NCBI GenBank assembly: GCA_025998735.1
Contig: BNWJ01000043.1
Coordinates: 1 to 10,004, forward strand
DNA: 10,004 bases
From: Alphaproteobacteria bacterium
GTDB lineage: Bacteria; Pseudomonadota; Alphaproteobacteria; UBA3830
Direction of reading: 5' to 3'
Shown here piece after piece: positions 1 through 8,601 of the stretch. The translations under genes and the position numbers were made by a program. The notes under the pieces are model-generated. The model worked only from the letters and a program-made list of their open reading frames with translations. It was not told the origin of the DNA and did not search any database. Every line of letters begins with the position of its first letter. Position 1 is the first letter of the stretch.

Positions 1-3000
1 CGCCACTCGCGACAGTTGTTACCCCAGTAAATCCAGATCCACCGCCGCCACCACTGAATTCGAGATTCCCTCCTATTCTAACTTCGCCAGTAGGGCCTTT
101 TATGACTCTTGAGGTAGCTGCTACCTCTGGAATATCTCCTGTTACACCCTGATTCATCTCCAGGAGAGCGTTCGCCCCCAACAGTTCGATGATCGCAGAG
201 CTCTCATCCACAGATCCATTCTGCAAAGACAGCGTACCACGGAGATCAAAGTTTCCTGCGAGTACTCTTGACTCTGGAGCAAAAGTCGCTCTTGCACCAC
301 TATACACTGTTGTTGTTCCAGTAAATCCAGAGCCATCGCTGCTGCTATTGAAAGTGACATTCCCTCCTATGTTAACGGTGCCAGCAGCGCCTGTTATAGC
401 CCTATATGTCTCTCCATTCTGATTCATAGTCAGAGAGCCATTTCCAGCCAGATCGATATACGCAGTGCCTGCATCTACAGATCCTTCCAACAGAATCAGC
501 TTGCCTCCTGTGACATTAATTGGTCCTGCAAATACCGCTGCACCAGAGGCAAAAGTCGCTATTGCATCAGCATTCACGTTTGTTTGCCCCTCAAATGTAG
601 ATTCACCACTCTTGAAAATGAGGTCTCCTCCTATGTCAAAGGTACCAGCATCGCCAATTATCAGTCTAAACATATCTCCAGTCTGATTCATAGTCAGAGA
701 AGAGTTGGCTTTAGTCAACGTGATGGGCGCAGCGCTTATATCCATAGATCCAAGCGAAAAAGCTACGTTAGCGCTATTAATCTCGATCGGTCCTGCCAAT
801 GCTTTCCCATCAAAGGTCGTTGTGCCACTATTAACGTATGTTGTTCCCCTAAATCCAGAGCCATCGCCGTTGAATTTAAGGGTCTTTGAGGTTCTCCGTG
901 AGCTTCCTGCTATTGAAATGCTACTGCTGGCATCGCCTGCTATCTGTCTACTGAGGTCGAATGATTCTACATCATGAGGCAGCCTACTCAGATCAATATC
1001 CAGGGCGCTAGCTCCAGCCAATGTGATTGGTCCATGGTTTGTCTCACTAGCCACTCCCACATTCCAACCTAATGTAGCACCATGATTAATGTTGACAGCT
1101 CCTCCGAACATCGTTCCGACTTGATTTACGACGCCACTCTTGATGGTTGTTTTGCCTAGAAATTCATGGCAATTGCCATAGATGGCGAGATCTGAGGCGA
1201 CTCTTGGTTTTGATTTTTTGCCCCCAACAGGAGATTCGCTTGCGATGACTCCTTCTGACTCTGCTTCTCCACCTTCTTCTGTGGAAAATTCTCTTTCGGT
1301 GGGTTCTAACTCTGGTTCTCCACCTTCTATGGAAAATTCTCTTGCGGAGGGTTCTAACTCTCTTCCTATGGAGACTCCTATGAAAATGCTGGTGTTTTGA
1401 GAGCCCTTTATTGATCTGTGGAGTGTCGATGCTGCTCTGCTCAGATTCGGAGAGTGCTTCCCGTGATGTACTGCTGCTACAGCTGCCGATGCTTCTGCTT
1501 CGCTCAGATTCAGATCCAGGGAACCCGCTTCCTCTAGATTGATTATGCCAGTATTAGATTTCTTCTCCCTAATACTCCCTTTCCTCACGCTCACGACACC
1601 GCTGATATTGATATTCCCTATTGGTAATATATCAGCCGAAGCAACATTCACGACAGCGGTGTCTGCGACGTTTGTTGTTCCAGTAAATCCAGAGCAATCG
1701 CCTTTGATAGTGAGATACCCGCCTATGTTAAAGTCACAGCCACCTGTTATTTTTCTAAACGTGCTTCCCCACTGATCCATGGTCAGAAAAGATGTATCTC
1801 CAGACAGATGTATCTCTTCAGTGCTCGTATCTGTCAGAGATCCTTCCTCAAAAACTACCCCGCTGTTATCACCAGTAATGTTGATTGGTCCTGCGAATAT
1901 TTTCGCACCAGGAGCAAAGGTCGCCTTTGCACCATTCGTGACGTTTGTCGTTCCGCTAAAATCAGAGAGCCTGCTCTTGAAAGTAACATCTGAGCTCCCT
2001 TCTATCTCGACCTTGCCTTGATCACCCGTTACGGATCCATAAAATGATTTAGCTCCACTATCCAGAGCGAAATCCAGGACTGCACCTTCTCCTGACAGAG
2101 CGAAATTCGCCTTTTGGTCCTTTGAGTCCTGAAATTCGCCGTGCAGAATTACCTTAGGCGTATCATCAGCGTTAACGCCCATGATATGAATTGCATCTCC
2201 TCCGAATATTTTTGCACCATCGAAAAATCTTGCGATTGCATTGTCCTTAACAATTGTTGTCCCTTTAAAATTAGAGTAATTGCCCATGAATTCAATATCC
2301 GAGTCTCCGCTTACGAGGACGTTGCCTTCAGCGCCCATTATGGATCCATAAAATGGTTTAGCTCCACTGTCCAGAGCGAAATCCAGGACTGCACCTTCTC
2401 CTGACAGAGCGAAATCTGCCGTTTGGTTGTCTGTATCCTGAAATCCGCCGTGCAGAATTACCTGAGGCGTATCACCGGCGTTAATGCCCATGATATGAAT
2501 TGCATCTCCTCCGAATATTTTTGCACCATCGGAAAATCTTGCGATTGCATTGTCCTTAACAATTGTTGTCCCTTTAAAATTAGAGTAATCGCCCATGAAT
2601 TCAATATCCGAGTCTCCGCTTACGAGGACGTTGCCATCTGTGGTGCTATCAGCACTTTTTATTGTTCTGTAGAGCGTAGATATCTCTCTATCTCTACCTC
2701 TATCGCTATCTCTATCTCTACCTCTCCCTCTCCCTCTCCCTCTACCTCTACCTCTATCGCTACCTCTATCGCTACCTCTATCCAGATCCAGATCCAGGAC
2801 GGAGTCTTTTCCGGACAGAGTGATCTCTCCACCATTTGTTGATGGATTTTCGTACACATGTCCATGCCAGATTATTCGTGTCAACTGGTCAGAATCTAGT
2901 AGCTCATCCTCTGGAGGAGGAGTGGTAGCAGTACCAATAATATTAATCTTTCCTCCGAATATGTTTTTGCCGACAGCTGGATGAAAAATCGCAGTTGTAC

Positions 3001-6000
3001 GACCATTGACTTCAAAATCCCCCTTGAATCCAGAGTTATCGCCGGTGTAGGTTACCTCGCTTACTCCTGCTCTGAGAGCATTATCATATCTTAAGTTTGA
3101 ATAATTTTCAGTATAGTCTGTGCCGCTTTGTATTATGTGTTTCTTTCCATGATCGCTTTCCGAATAATCAGGCTGCGTTGATATCGACATTGCCATAATG
3201 TTATTGGTATCAGTACCTAGGGCTTTTTCCTTAGCGCCCTTTTTGGGCTGTTCTTTCTGCAGAAGCGGTCGCGCAAAGTAGGCTATCGACACTCCAGTGT
3301 CCTCCCCTCCAGGAGAAAGCCCTGTATCGGGACATGATGATACACAGAGCGTAATTGGCACGTTAATAAGTTCGTCACTATCAGCAGGGGGCTCAATTAG
3401 CTCCTTATTCTTAACATGGAGCACCACTGCCCTCTCATGTGAGCCCCCATCTAGCTCCTCAACAGGTGCCTCACTTTCAGCAGGGGGTTGCTCACTATAC
3501 GCAGCATTTTGCACCTGTACCCCATCCTCAACAGGTGCCTCACTTTCAGCATAATTATTATCAACACAGGCACCTACCAAAAGCTTTTTGCCTGCTTGAT
3601 TCATCTTTAGAGCTAAATTCAGCGGTTGTATGATTTCACTATCCTTAAAAGATGCTGACTTTGTTTTGGTTATAAATCCGTGCGCCATTAGTTCATACAT
3701 TAGCCTTTCTCGATCGCCGGTAAGCTCGACTTCGTCGCCGTCATCCGTCTTATCGATGACACCAGATATTTGTTCCAAACGAGGATCATCTGCATCCACG
3801 AACACGCGTGAATCATCGTGCATAAACATGTCGCGATTACTCTCTGGACCTGAGAATATGTGATGATTATCTGCAGAAATTCTATAAGTGCGCTTGCTAT
3901 CTCCGTAATTTACAAAGTTAACAAATGCCTCTTCGCCACCTATATCGTTAATTTGTACCATTTTCCCAATGTGAAGATTCCCCTCTAGATTTATTGTGGA
4001 GAAACTGCCTTCCCCGGCAGCGGCATCAACAGCGGCATTAACAAGATCACCAGTATTGTAAAGATCGCCATTATCAACAGAACCAGCATAAGGCTCAGCA
4101 GCGGTGTCACTATAAGTCGATGGTTTTTTGACAGCTGTAATAGCAGCGTTAACAGCATCGGCAATGGCAACTTCAGAACATTTATCAATAGCATTGTTAG
4201 CGGCACTCATAGCCTCAGCCCGAGCCCGAGCAGCGGCAGCATCAGCCACCGTGTTAGCCCACCCCTCATAATCAGCTTTACTAAAAGCAGTATGGACAGC
4301 ACCAGCAATAGCATCAGCAATATAATTGACAATATCTTTACTACCATCATCCATAGTCTTGATATAATCAGCAATACTTGCTGCATTATAAATACCATCA
4401 TTCCTAACATTGGAGGATTCATAGAACGTAGCGGTAATGCCCTTATAAGTATCAGCATCTTTAGCATGTTCAATAGCCAAATTAACAATAGAAAGAGGGG
4501 AATTCTCTTCACCAGGATTATTGTTTAAAGTGGTTCGATTAGCAAGGTAAGCCAAAATATTATCATGAATCGCACCCTCAACTGCCGCCTTAGCAGCATC
4601 ACGAGCGTCATCAGGCACAGCAGTAGGAGCAGAACCAAGGGCAGCATCATAAACGGCATCTCGAGCGGTTTTAACAACAGATTCAACAATAGCATTTGCG
4701 GCATATTCGCGAAAAACTGCAAGATCAGAACAAATCGTCAAACTTTTGCCTGCGCCAATATTGATGGTGTCAAAGAGAACGCCTGTTCCTGGGGGAAGGC
4801 CAGCTGCTTCTAGCTCTTCTGGAGCGGAGGCAGGCTCCCAATTTTTAGTGCCATTTAGTGTAATTGTTGTATCTCCATCTGGGACATACAGCTTTAGTGG
4901 ACTTATTGTAGGTTCTGGAACTGCCAGCGTTCCATCTGGGACATACAGCGTATTAATTTTGCAATTCAATACTCCCTTTTCCTTTTGAAGAGCGATTGTA
5001 TTGGCTTGTGTCTCATTTGCCAAAAAATTAACCGCTCCGCTGTTTCCCCGTGAGACACCATCAGGCATCTCAAATCCAGGGATTTCATGACCATCAGGCA
5101 CGACGAAATCAGCAAACAGTTGAGATCCAGCAGGTATGGTAAAAGGATCAGATGTGGTTATTTCAGCAGATGTTATGATATAAGCACCATCATTAAGACG
5201 ATAACCCTGACCAGAATCATCCACAGAAATATAATAAGGATTGCTATCGGCAAAATCTTGGATGGTGTAATTATCATCAGCTACTGTCGTCCTATCTGGA
5301 AGGATTGAGCCCTTAGGTATGACAAAATTAGCAGGTATGTAAGATCCTGCATGTATGCGAGAACGGGCTGGTATGCGAGTATTGGCAGGTATGGTAAGAT
5401 CACCAGACAGCGTAGAACCGACAGGTATGACATCTATGGCTCTGCTGCTCAGCGTTATATTACGGGATGTAACTGTTCCGGTAGCGTTCAATGCTACATC
5501 TCCGCCATTTTGACCAGTGTTGATGTCGGAATAGCCTCCGCCGCCACTCCTTAGAGATATATCGGCATTGATGTCATGAGCAGTCAGAGTCGCGTCACCT
5601 CCTGCTGCCGACGGCATTGACCTATTCCATGTGACTCCTCCATCTGTGCTAATGGCGATATAGCCGTTGTGGTTCATAGCAACAAACTTGCCCTCGCCAT
5701 AGCAGACGCCTCCTATCCAACTACTATGTTGAATATTTGCCAATGGGGACCCAAGAGACATCCAGTCGGTGCCATTCGCAGAATAAGCAACATATCCATC
5801 TATGCTCATGGCAACAAGCCTGCCGTTGCCGCAGTATTCGCCATAGGCGATATTGTGTAAGAACCAACGGCGGCCGCCGGTCGAATTGATATCTGCGAAT
5901 TCGTCGTCCCAACCGGTTGACAAATCCGACGGATTGTCGCACATGGCAATTTGTCCATTGTCCTTTAACACATAGAGTTTTCCATCTCCATAAGCGATTC

Positions 6001-8601
6001 CTCCGTGCCAGTCCGCTCCTCCAATCGGATTTCCAGTCGAATTCCAATCTGTGACGCCATCTGTGGAATAGGCGATATAACCATCTTTACGTACGGCAAC
6101 AAATTTATCTTTGGCATAGCAAATATTCCGCCCACTCTTAGTAACGGAAGCGGGTGGTCCCTGTGTCCATGTTGTGCCATCTTGGGAGTAAGCTGTGTAT
6201 TCGCCGTTATAATTCAAGCAAACAAATTTCTCGTTTCCATATGCAATTCCTCCATCCCAACAGTTATCACTACCATTTGCCAGACCGATTGCCACTTTGC
6301 CTTGTGTCCAATGTATTGCATCTGACGAATATGCGCAGTCCCCGTCACGGCCAAGAGCAACAAATTTGCCGTCACCATAGCAAATCCCTCCCCTCCAATT
6401 ATTACCCGTCAATTTTTGAGGTTGAGAATCTAGAGGTAGGAAACCCATATTGATATTGTTGCCGCCGCTACCTCCTTCCAGAGATACGATGCCTGTAGTG
6501 ATAGTATCAGTAGCTTTCAATAGCACATCTCCGCCGTAGCCGCCATAGCCGCCTCTACCGCCATTGATACTAGCGCCACTGTCGCCACCGCGGCCACCAT
6601 TCAGATACACACCCGCACCAGGATCCAGTGTCTCGATTCTGCCGGTTGTCAAAACTGCTGTTCCTTTGGCATTGCCATCTATAGCGCCTCTGCTACTATG
6701 GTCGCCCCTGCCACCATGGCCGCCCCTGCCACCATGGCCGCCTCTGCCACCATGGCCGCCCCTGCCACCATGGCCGCCTCTGCCACCATGGTCGCCACTG
6801 CCACCTACACTGCCATCGCCATCGCCACCATGACCGCATCTGCCTCCATTGCCACCTACACCGCCAACGCCAACACCATCTACACCTACAACGCCAACAC
6901 CACCATGACCGCCTCTGCCACCTTCTAGACGTATTGAGCCTGTTGTTGTCGTGATGGCATCGGCTTTCAAAAGAGTGCCTACGTTGATACCATCAAACCC
7001 TTCCAACCCCTCCAATTCTGTCAAACCTGTTGTTGTCGTGATGGTATTGGCTTTCAAAAGAGCGCCTACGTTGATATCATCAAACCCTTCCCCCCCCTCC
7101 AATTCTGTCAAACCTGTTATTCCCACAGAATCGCCACCATTGCCGCCACCGCCACCGCCACCACTGCCACCTAGACTGCCACCGCCATCGCCAGCGTCGC
7201 CGCCATACATAGCTAGAGAGCTCGCTTCGATCTCATTGGCAATTAATTTTGTTATTACTTCAGCTGCGCCACCGTTACCACCAAAGCCACTGTAGGCACC
7301 GCTAGAACCATCGCCGCCATGGCCACCTCTACTGCCACGCAGAAGTATCTCGTTTGCATTGATCTTGGCGGCTTCCAAAGTTGTTGTTCCTTCTACTGCG
7401 CCACCATCGCCACCATAGGCACTAGAGCCATGACCACCACGGCCTCCATTGCCGCCATATACACGTATATTGTTTACATGGATGCTTTCTGTTGCTTTCA
7501 AAGATGTGTCTACTGCGCCAGTATCACAGCCATCTCTTCCATACTCATCTGTACTATCTGCGCCATCGCCACCATGAGAGGCTGCCACAAAGAGATCGCT
7601 GTGTGGAGCGTTTATCTTGTCAACCGTCAGAGTTGCGTTGCCTCCCTTGCCAGTATTAGCGTCGGCATCGGCAGCGCTGGTAAAGCCGTCAAGTTGATCA
7701 GGCGAATCCGGATATTCACAGTAGTAGCCACCACCGCCTACCACATAGAAAGCGCTACCGCCTTCTGGAGCAACGCTTGGACCTTCGATAATCTTGGCAG
7801 TCAGAGACGCAGCGCCACCGCCGCCACCGACGCTGTCACCAGAAGGATGAAGGGCTTTTGCCCAATAAACCCTCTCCCTCTTCAACTCTTGAGAAGGACC
7901 ACCGCCGCCGTTACTGCCGCCTATTACATAGAGGCCTTTGGATATAGCGAGGGTAGGAACACATGTGGCAGTCATAGCTGCATAGCCACCGGCGCCACCA
8001 CCATTGCCTCCGCCACCACCATTGCCTCCGCCTACATGTAAAGACTCGTAATTTGCATCTGCACAATGTGCTGTATATGAAGCGTATCCACCAGCGCCAC
8101 CATTGCCTGTGCCACCATCGATAAGCTCGCCATTCTCGCCGTCGGCAGTATCATCACCGACGCCATCGCCACCTTGTCCGCCCATTGGGAGGACCCCCGG
8201 GGGGGGGGGGCATCCCATATTAACGGCAGCGTAGAGGAGCCAATGGTGCTGGATCCTCCGTTTTTGATTGCTTCAGGATCCGCCAAATCACCGATATATC
8301 CGCCACCTCCGCCACCGCCTCCGGTCTCATTGCCAGCGCCACCGTAATTCCTACCGCGCTCAGAATGCCAAATACCACTATTATCGAAATAGCCATCTAC
8401 AGCACCACCTCTACCACCACCGCCACCAGTACAAGCACCGCCTCCGCCACCGTCGGAAGCAGCGCCGCCTCCGCCTCCGCCAAGTACGTAAAAATTCTCG
8501 GCGGTGGCAAATAATGGAAGAGTCGTAGCAGATATGGAAAGCAATGCGCATAGTGTCAATGCTCCACTGATACGGCAAAAATTGCCGTTATCCAGAGACA
8601 C
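1..8601 (-). CDS. Giant exported glycine-rich, autotransporter-type repeat protein (adhesin-like; 3' partial, one frameshift at 8199-8210)
   Basis: This is a probable surface adhesin of more than 2,860 residues; it leaves the left edge without a stop. From 8601 it reads a signal peptide and a glycine-rich block up to the 12-base homopolymer at 8199-8210; after a shift of one base the other frame is open from there to base 1. I translated most of it and met no stop. Domains in order: signal peptide, glycine-rich beta-helix-like rungs, six-bladed BNR-type propeller, more rungs, hexapeptide repeats, alanine-rich helical region, acidic/proline linker, then about ten autotransporter-type beta-strand repeats. 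Such passengers are usually followed by an outer-membrane beta-barrel, which would lie beyond base 1. The start is chosen at GTG 8601 because it gives a complete signal peptide; there is no clear Shine-Dalgarno sequence. An ATG at 8549-8551 lies in the downstream frame, but reading from it gives an arginine-rich string and loses the signal peptide, so it is unlikely. It follows a GT2 gene in the same direction and is probably co-transcribed with it. Function beyond surface exposure is inference. Confidence 0.8.
1195..1405 (-). other. Ser/Glu/Pro-rich insertion in the beta-strand repeat array, with 51/48-bp duplication
   Basis: Between two beta-strand repeats the protein changes to acidic, low-complexity sequence (ELEPSAREFSIEGGEPELEP, EREFSTEEGGEAESEG, then VGGKKSKPR). 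The DNA has a duplication: 1266-1316 and 1317-1364 share most bases and encode 17- and 16-residue units. It accounts for the long 520-base gap between the repeat signatures near 1165 and 1695. It is likely an exposed loop. Confidence 0.7.
2033..2640. repeat. Two near-identical 309-bp tandem units
   Basis: Unit A is 2033-2341 and unit B starts at 2342, at an offset of exactly 309 bases (103 codons). By eye there are only about twenty differences up to 2637, where similarity ends. Each contains one beta-strand repeat (YSNFKGTTIVKDNAIARF, then KIFGGDAIHIMG) and the joining piece SGEGAVLDFALDSGAK. They are a recent in-frame duplication, clearly younger than the other repeats in the array. Confidence 0.9.
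2681..2797. repeat. In-frame hexanucleotide microsatellite encoding an Arg/Gly/Asp/Ser tract
   Basis: The plus strand carries CTCTAT, CTCTAC, CTCTCC and ATCGCT-type hexamers for about 100 bases. On the minus strand it encodes DLDLDRGSDRGSDRG followed by RGRGRGRG and RDRDSDRGRDRE. The segment stands where neighbouring repeats have LDFALDSGAKPFYGS, between the shared VLD and NVLVSGDSD, so it replaced or expanded that joining piece. A six-base unit keeps the frame on length change. Confidence 0.85.
2830..4000 (-). other. Non-repetitive linker region with acidic/proline-rich part
   Basis: This stretch of the giant gene has no recognised domain. It begins with strand-like sequence (NLEGNLHIGKMVQIND), continues with a charged part (FVDADDPRLEQISG, KTDDGDEVELTGDRERLMYE) and then with a Glu/Pro/Ala-rich segment carrying SEAPVE twice. 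It ends in the first beta-strand repeat (NSGFKGDFEVNGRTTAIF, about 3000-3036). Composition suggests a flexible spacer between the helical part and the C-terminal repeats. No independent gene, promoter or RNA was seen here on either strand. Confidence 0.5.
3457..3551. repeat. 26-bp direct repeat pair encoding ESEAPVE
   Basis: An identical stretch of 26 bases occurs at 3457-3482 and 3526-3551, 69 bases apart, so in the same frame. It encodes AESEAPVEE-type sequence on the minus strand. A further partial relative (TCAGCAGGGGGCTCA) is near 3380-3394. These are small in-frame duplications in the acidic linker. Confidence 0.75.
4010..4735 (-). other. Alanine-rich, probably alpha-helical domain inside the surface protein
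   Basis: About 240 residues dominated by Ala, Asp, Lys, Ile and Val, with very little glycine, in contrast to both sides. Examples are YAANAIVESVVKTARDAVYD, DDARDAAKAAVEGAIHDN, YIADAIAGAVHTAFSKAD and NTVADAAAARARAEAMSAAN. The heptad-like spacing of alanine and aliphatic residues suggests a helical bundle or a coiled stalk. There is no transmembrane-length hydrophobic stretch. I do not recognise a family. The change from beta-type to helical composition and back suggests an inserted module. Confidence 0.55.
5058..5431 (-). other. Two blocks of hexapeptide repeats: possible left-handed beta-helix segments
   Basis: At 5297-5431 isoleucine or leucine recurs every six residues: IPVGST, LSGDLT, IPANTR, IPARSR, IHAGSY, IPANFV, IPKGSI. 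At 5058-5148 the same register returns: IPAGSQ, LFADFV, VPDGHE, IPGFEM. The hexapeptide period with an aliphatic residue at position one is the rule of left-handed beta-helices (LpxA and acyltransferase type, normally [LIV]-[GAED]-x-x-[STAV]-x). The proline after the isoleucine is unusual for that fold. Between the blocks lies a non-repetitive stretch of about 50 residues. The fold is inferred from period only. Confidence 0.5.
5612..6397 (-). other. Six Asp-box (BNR-type) repeats: probable six-bladed beta-propeller
   Basis: About 260 residues made of six units of roughly 45 residues. Each opens with W/R-x-GGI-x-YG-x-GKFVA and closes with an Asp-box-like motif. The boxes, ending at the tryptophan codon, are SSDAIHW (6308), SQDGTTW (6167), STDGVTDW (6044), a degenerate DLSTGW (5909), SANGTDW (5762) and STDGGVTW (5627). 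Asp-boxes (S-x-D-x-G-x-T-W) mark propeller folds of sialidases and many other secreted proteins. Here I see no sialidase catalytic signature such as the FRIP motif, so a binding or structural role is more likely than an enzyme. The module is placed between two identical-style glycine-rich rungs, so it looks inserted into a loop of the beta-helix. Confidence 0.75.
6701..6790. repeat. 18-bp tandem repeats encoding GGHGGR
   Basis: Five near-perfect copies of an 18-bp unit begin at 6701, 6719, 6737, 6755 and 6773, with a degenerate sixth up to about 6805. They differ mainly at CCT versus TCT and GTC versus GCC positions. On the minus strand each unit encodes the hexapeptide G-G-H-G-G-R. The unit length keeps the frame, so gain or loss of copies would only lengthen or shorten this loop. 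Confidence 0.85.
6951..7124. repeat. 87-bp tandem duplication in the glycine-rich domain
   Basis: Two copies, 6951-7037 and 7038-7124, are nearly identical. Each encodes 29 residues on the minus strand, such as TGLTELEGLEGFDGIN followed by VGTLLKADAITTT. The second copy contains an eight-C run (7090-7097), giving GG instead of GL, but has the same length, so the frame is preserved. It is a recent in-frame duplication of one rung of the beta-helix. Confidence 0.85.

Larger units (their letters stand above)
1..3060 (-). other. Array of about ten autotransporter-type beta-strand repeats
   Basis: A signature of the form S-x-F-x-G-T-T-x-V, then x-A-x-A-x-F, then I-F-x-G-P-I-x-I-x-G recurs through the region. 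Minus-strand examples are SGFTGTTTVYSGARATF (about 335), STFEGQTNV (610), SGFRGTTYV (865), EFLGKTTI (1165), SGFTGTTNV (1695), LSDFSGTTNVTNGAKATF (1970), YSNFKGTTIV (2280 and 2590) and SGFKGDFEV (3033). Spacing is mostly 255-312 bases. The pattern fits the passenger-associated beta-strand repeats of autotransporters (PATR, TIGR02601/PF12951 type), which form right-handed beta-helices outside the cell. The last visible unit (SGFTGVTTVASG) is cut by the left edge, so the array continues. Confidence 0.7.
6450..8499 (-). other. Glycine-rich beta-helix-like domain of the surface protein
   Basis: About 680 residues in which short strand-like stretches alternate with glycine-rich turns. Typical strand pairs are LTVDKINAPHSDLFVAA, LEAAKINANEILLRGS and LIANEIEASSLAMYGG, each followed by GGxGG-type loops of 10-30 residues. 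The pattern fits stacked rungs of a right-handed beta-helix with long glycine loops, as in large adhesin passengers, but it is not a match to any single family I can name. It does not show the strict nine-residue GGxGxDxUx calcium repeat of RTX proteins. The domain is interrupted by the 12-base tract at 8199-8210 and carries short tandem repeats at 6701-6790 and 6951-7124. Confidence 0.65.

Noticed and set aside
5612..6397. Active sialidase
   Set aside because: Asp-boxes are present, but I see no FRIP motif or catalytic Arg triad pattern, and Asp-boxes occur in many non-enzymatic propellers.
6701..6790. Possible CRISPR array
   Set aside because: Units are contiguous 18-bp repeats with no spacers and lie inside a coding frame.
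6564..6833. Pro/Trp-rich plus-strand repeat protein (PPLPPW)
   Set aside because: It is the antisense reading of the GGHGGR 18-bp repeat.
7090..7097. Eight-C run as a second frameshift site
   Set aside because: The paired 87-bp copy has the same length and the frame is continuous through it.
7319..8041. Plus-strand open frame of 240 codons
   Set aside because: It is antisense to the glycine-rich domain. Its Ala/Thr/Ile-rich content is what GGN/GGC glycine codons give on the other strand, and it has no domain or start signal.
6450..8499. RTX calcium-binding repeats
   Set aside because: Glycine and aspartate are abundant, but the strict nine-residue GGxGxDxUx spacing is not present.
8549..8551. 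ATG as start of the giant gene
   Set aside because: It is in the frame used after the homopolymer, but before the tract this frame gives an arginine/tryptophan-rich string, whereas the other frame gives a signal peptide and glycine-rich sequence like that downstream.
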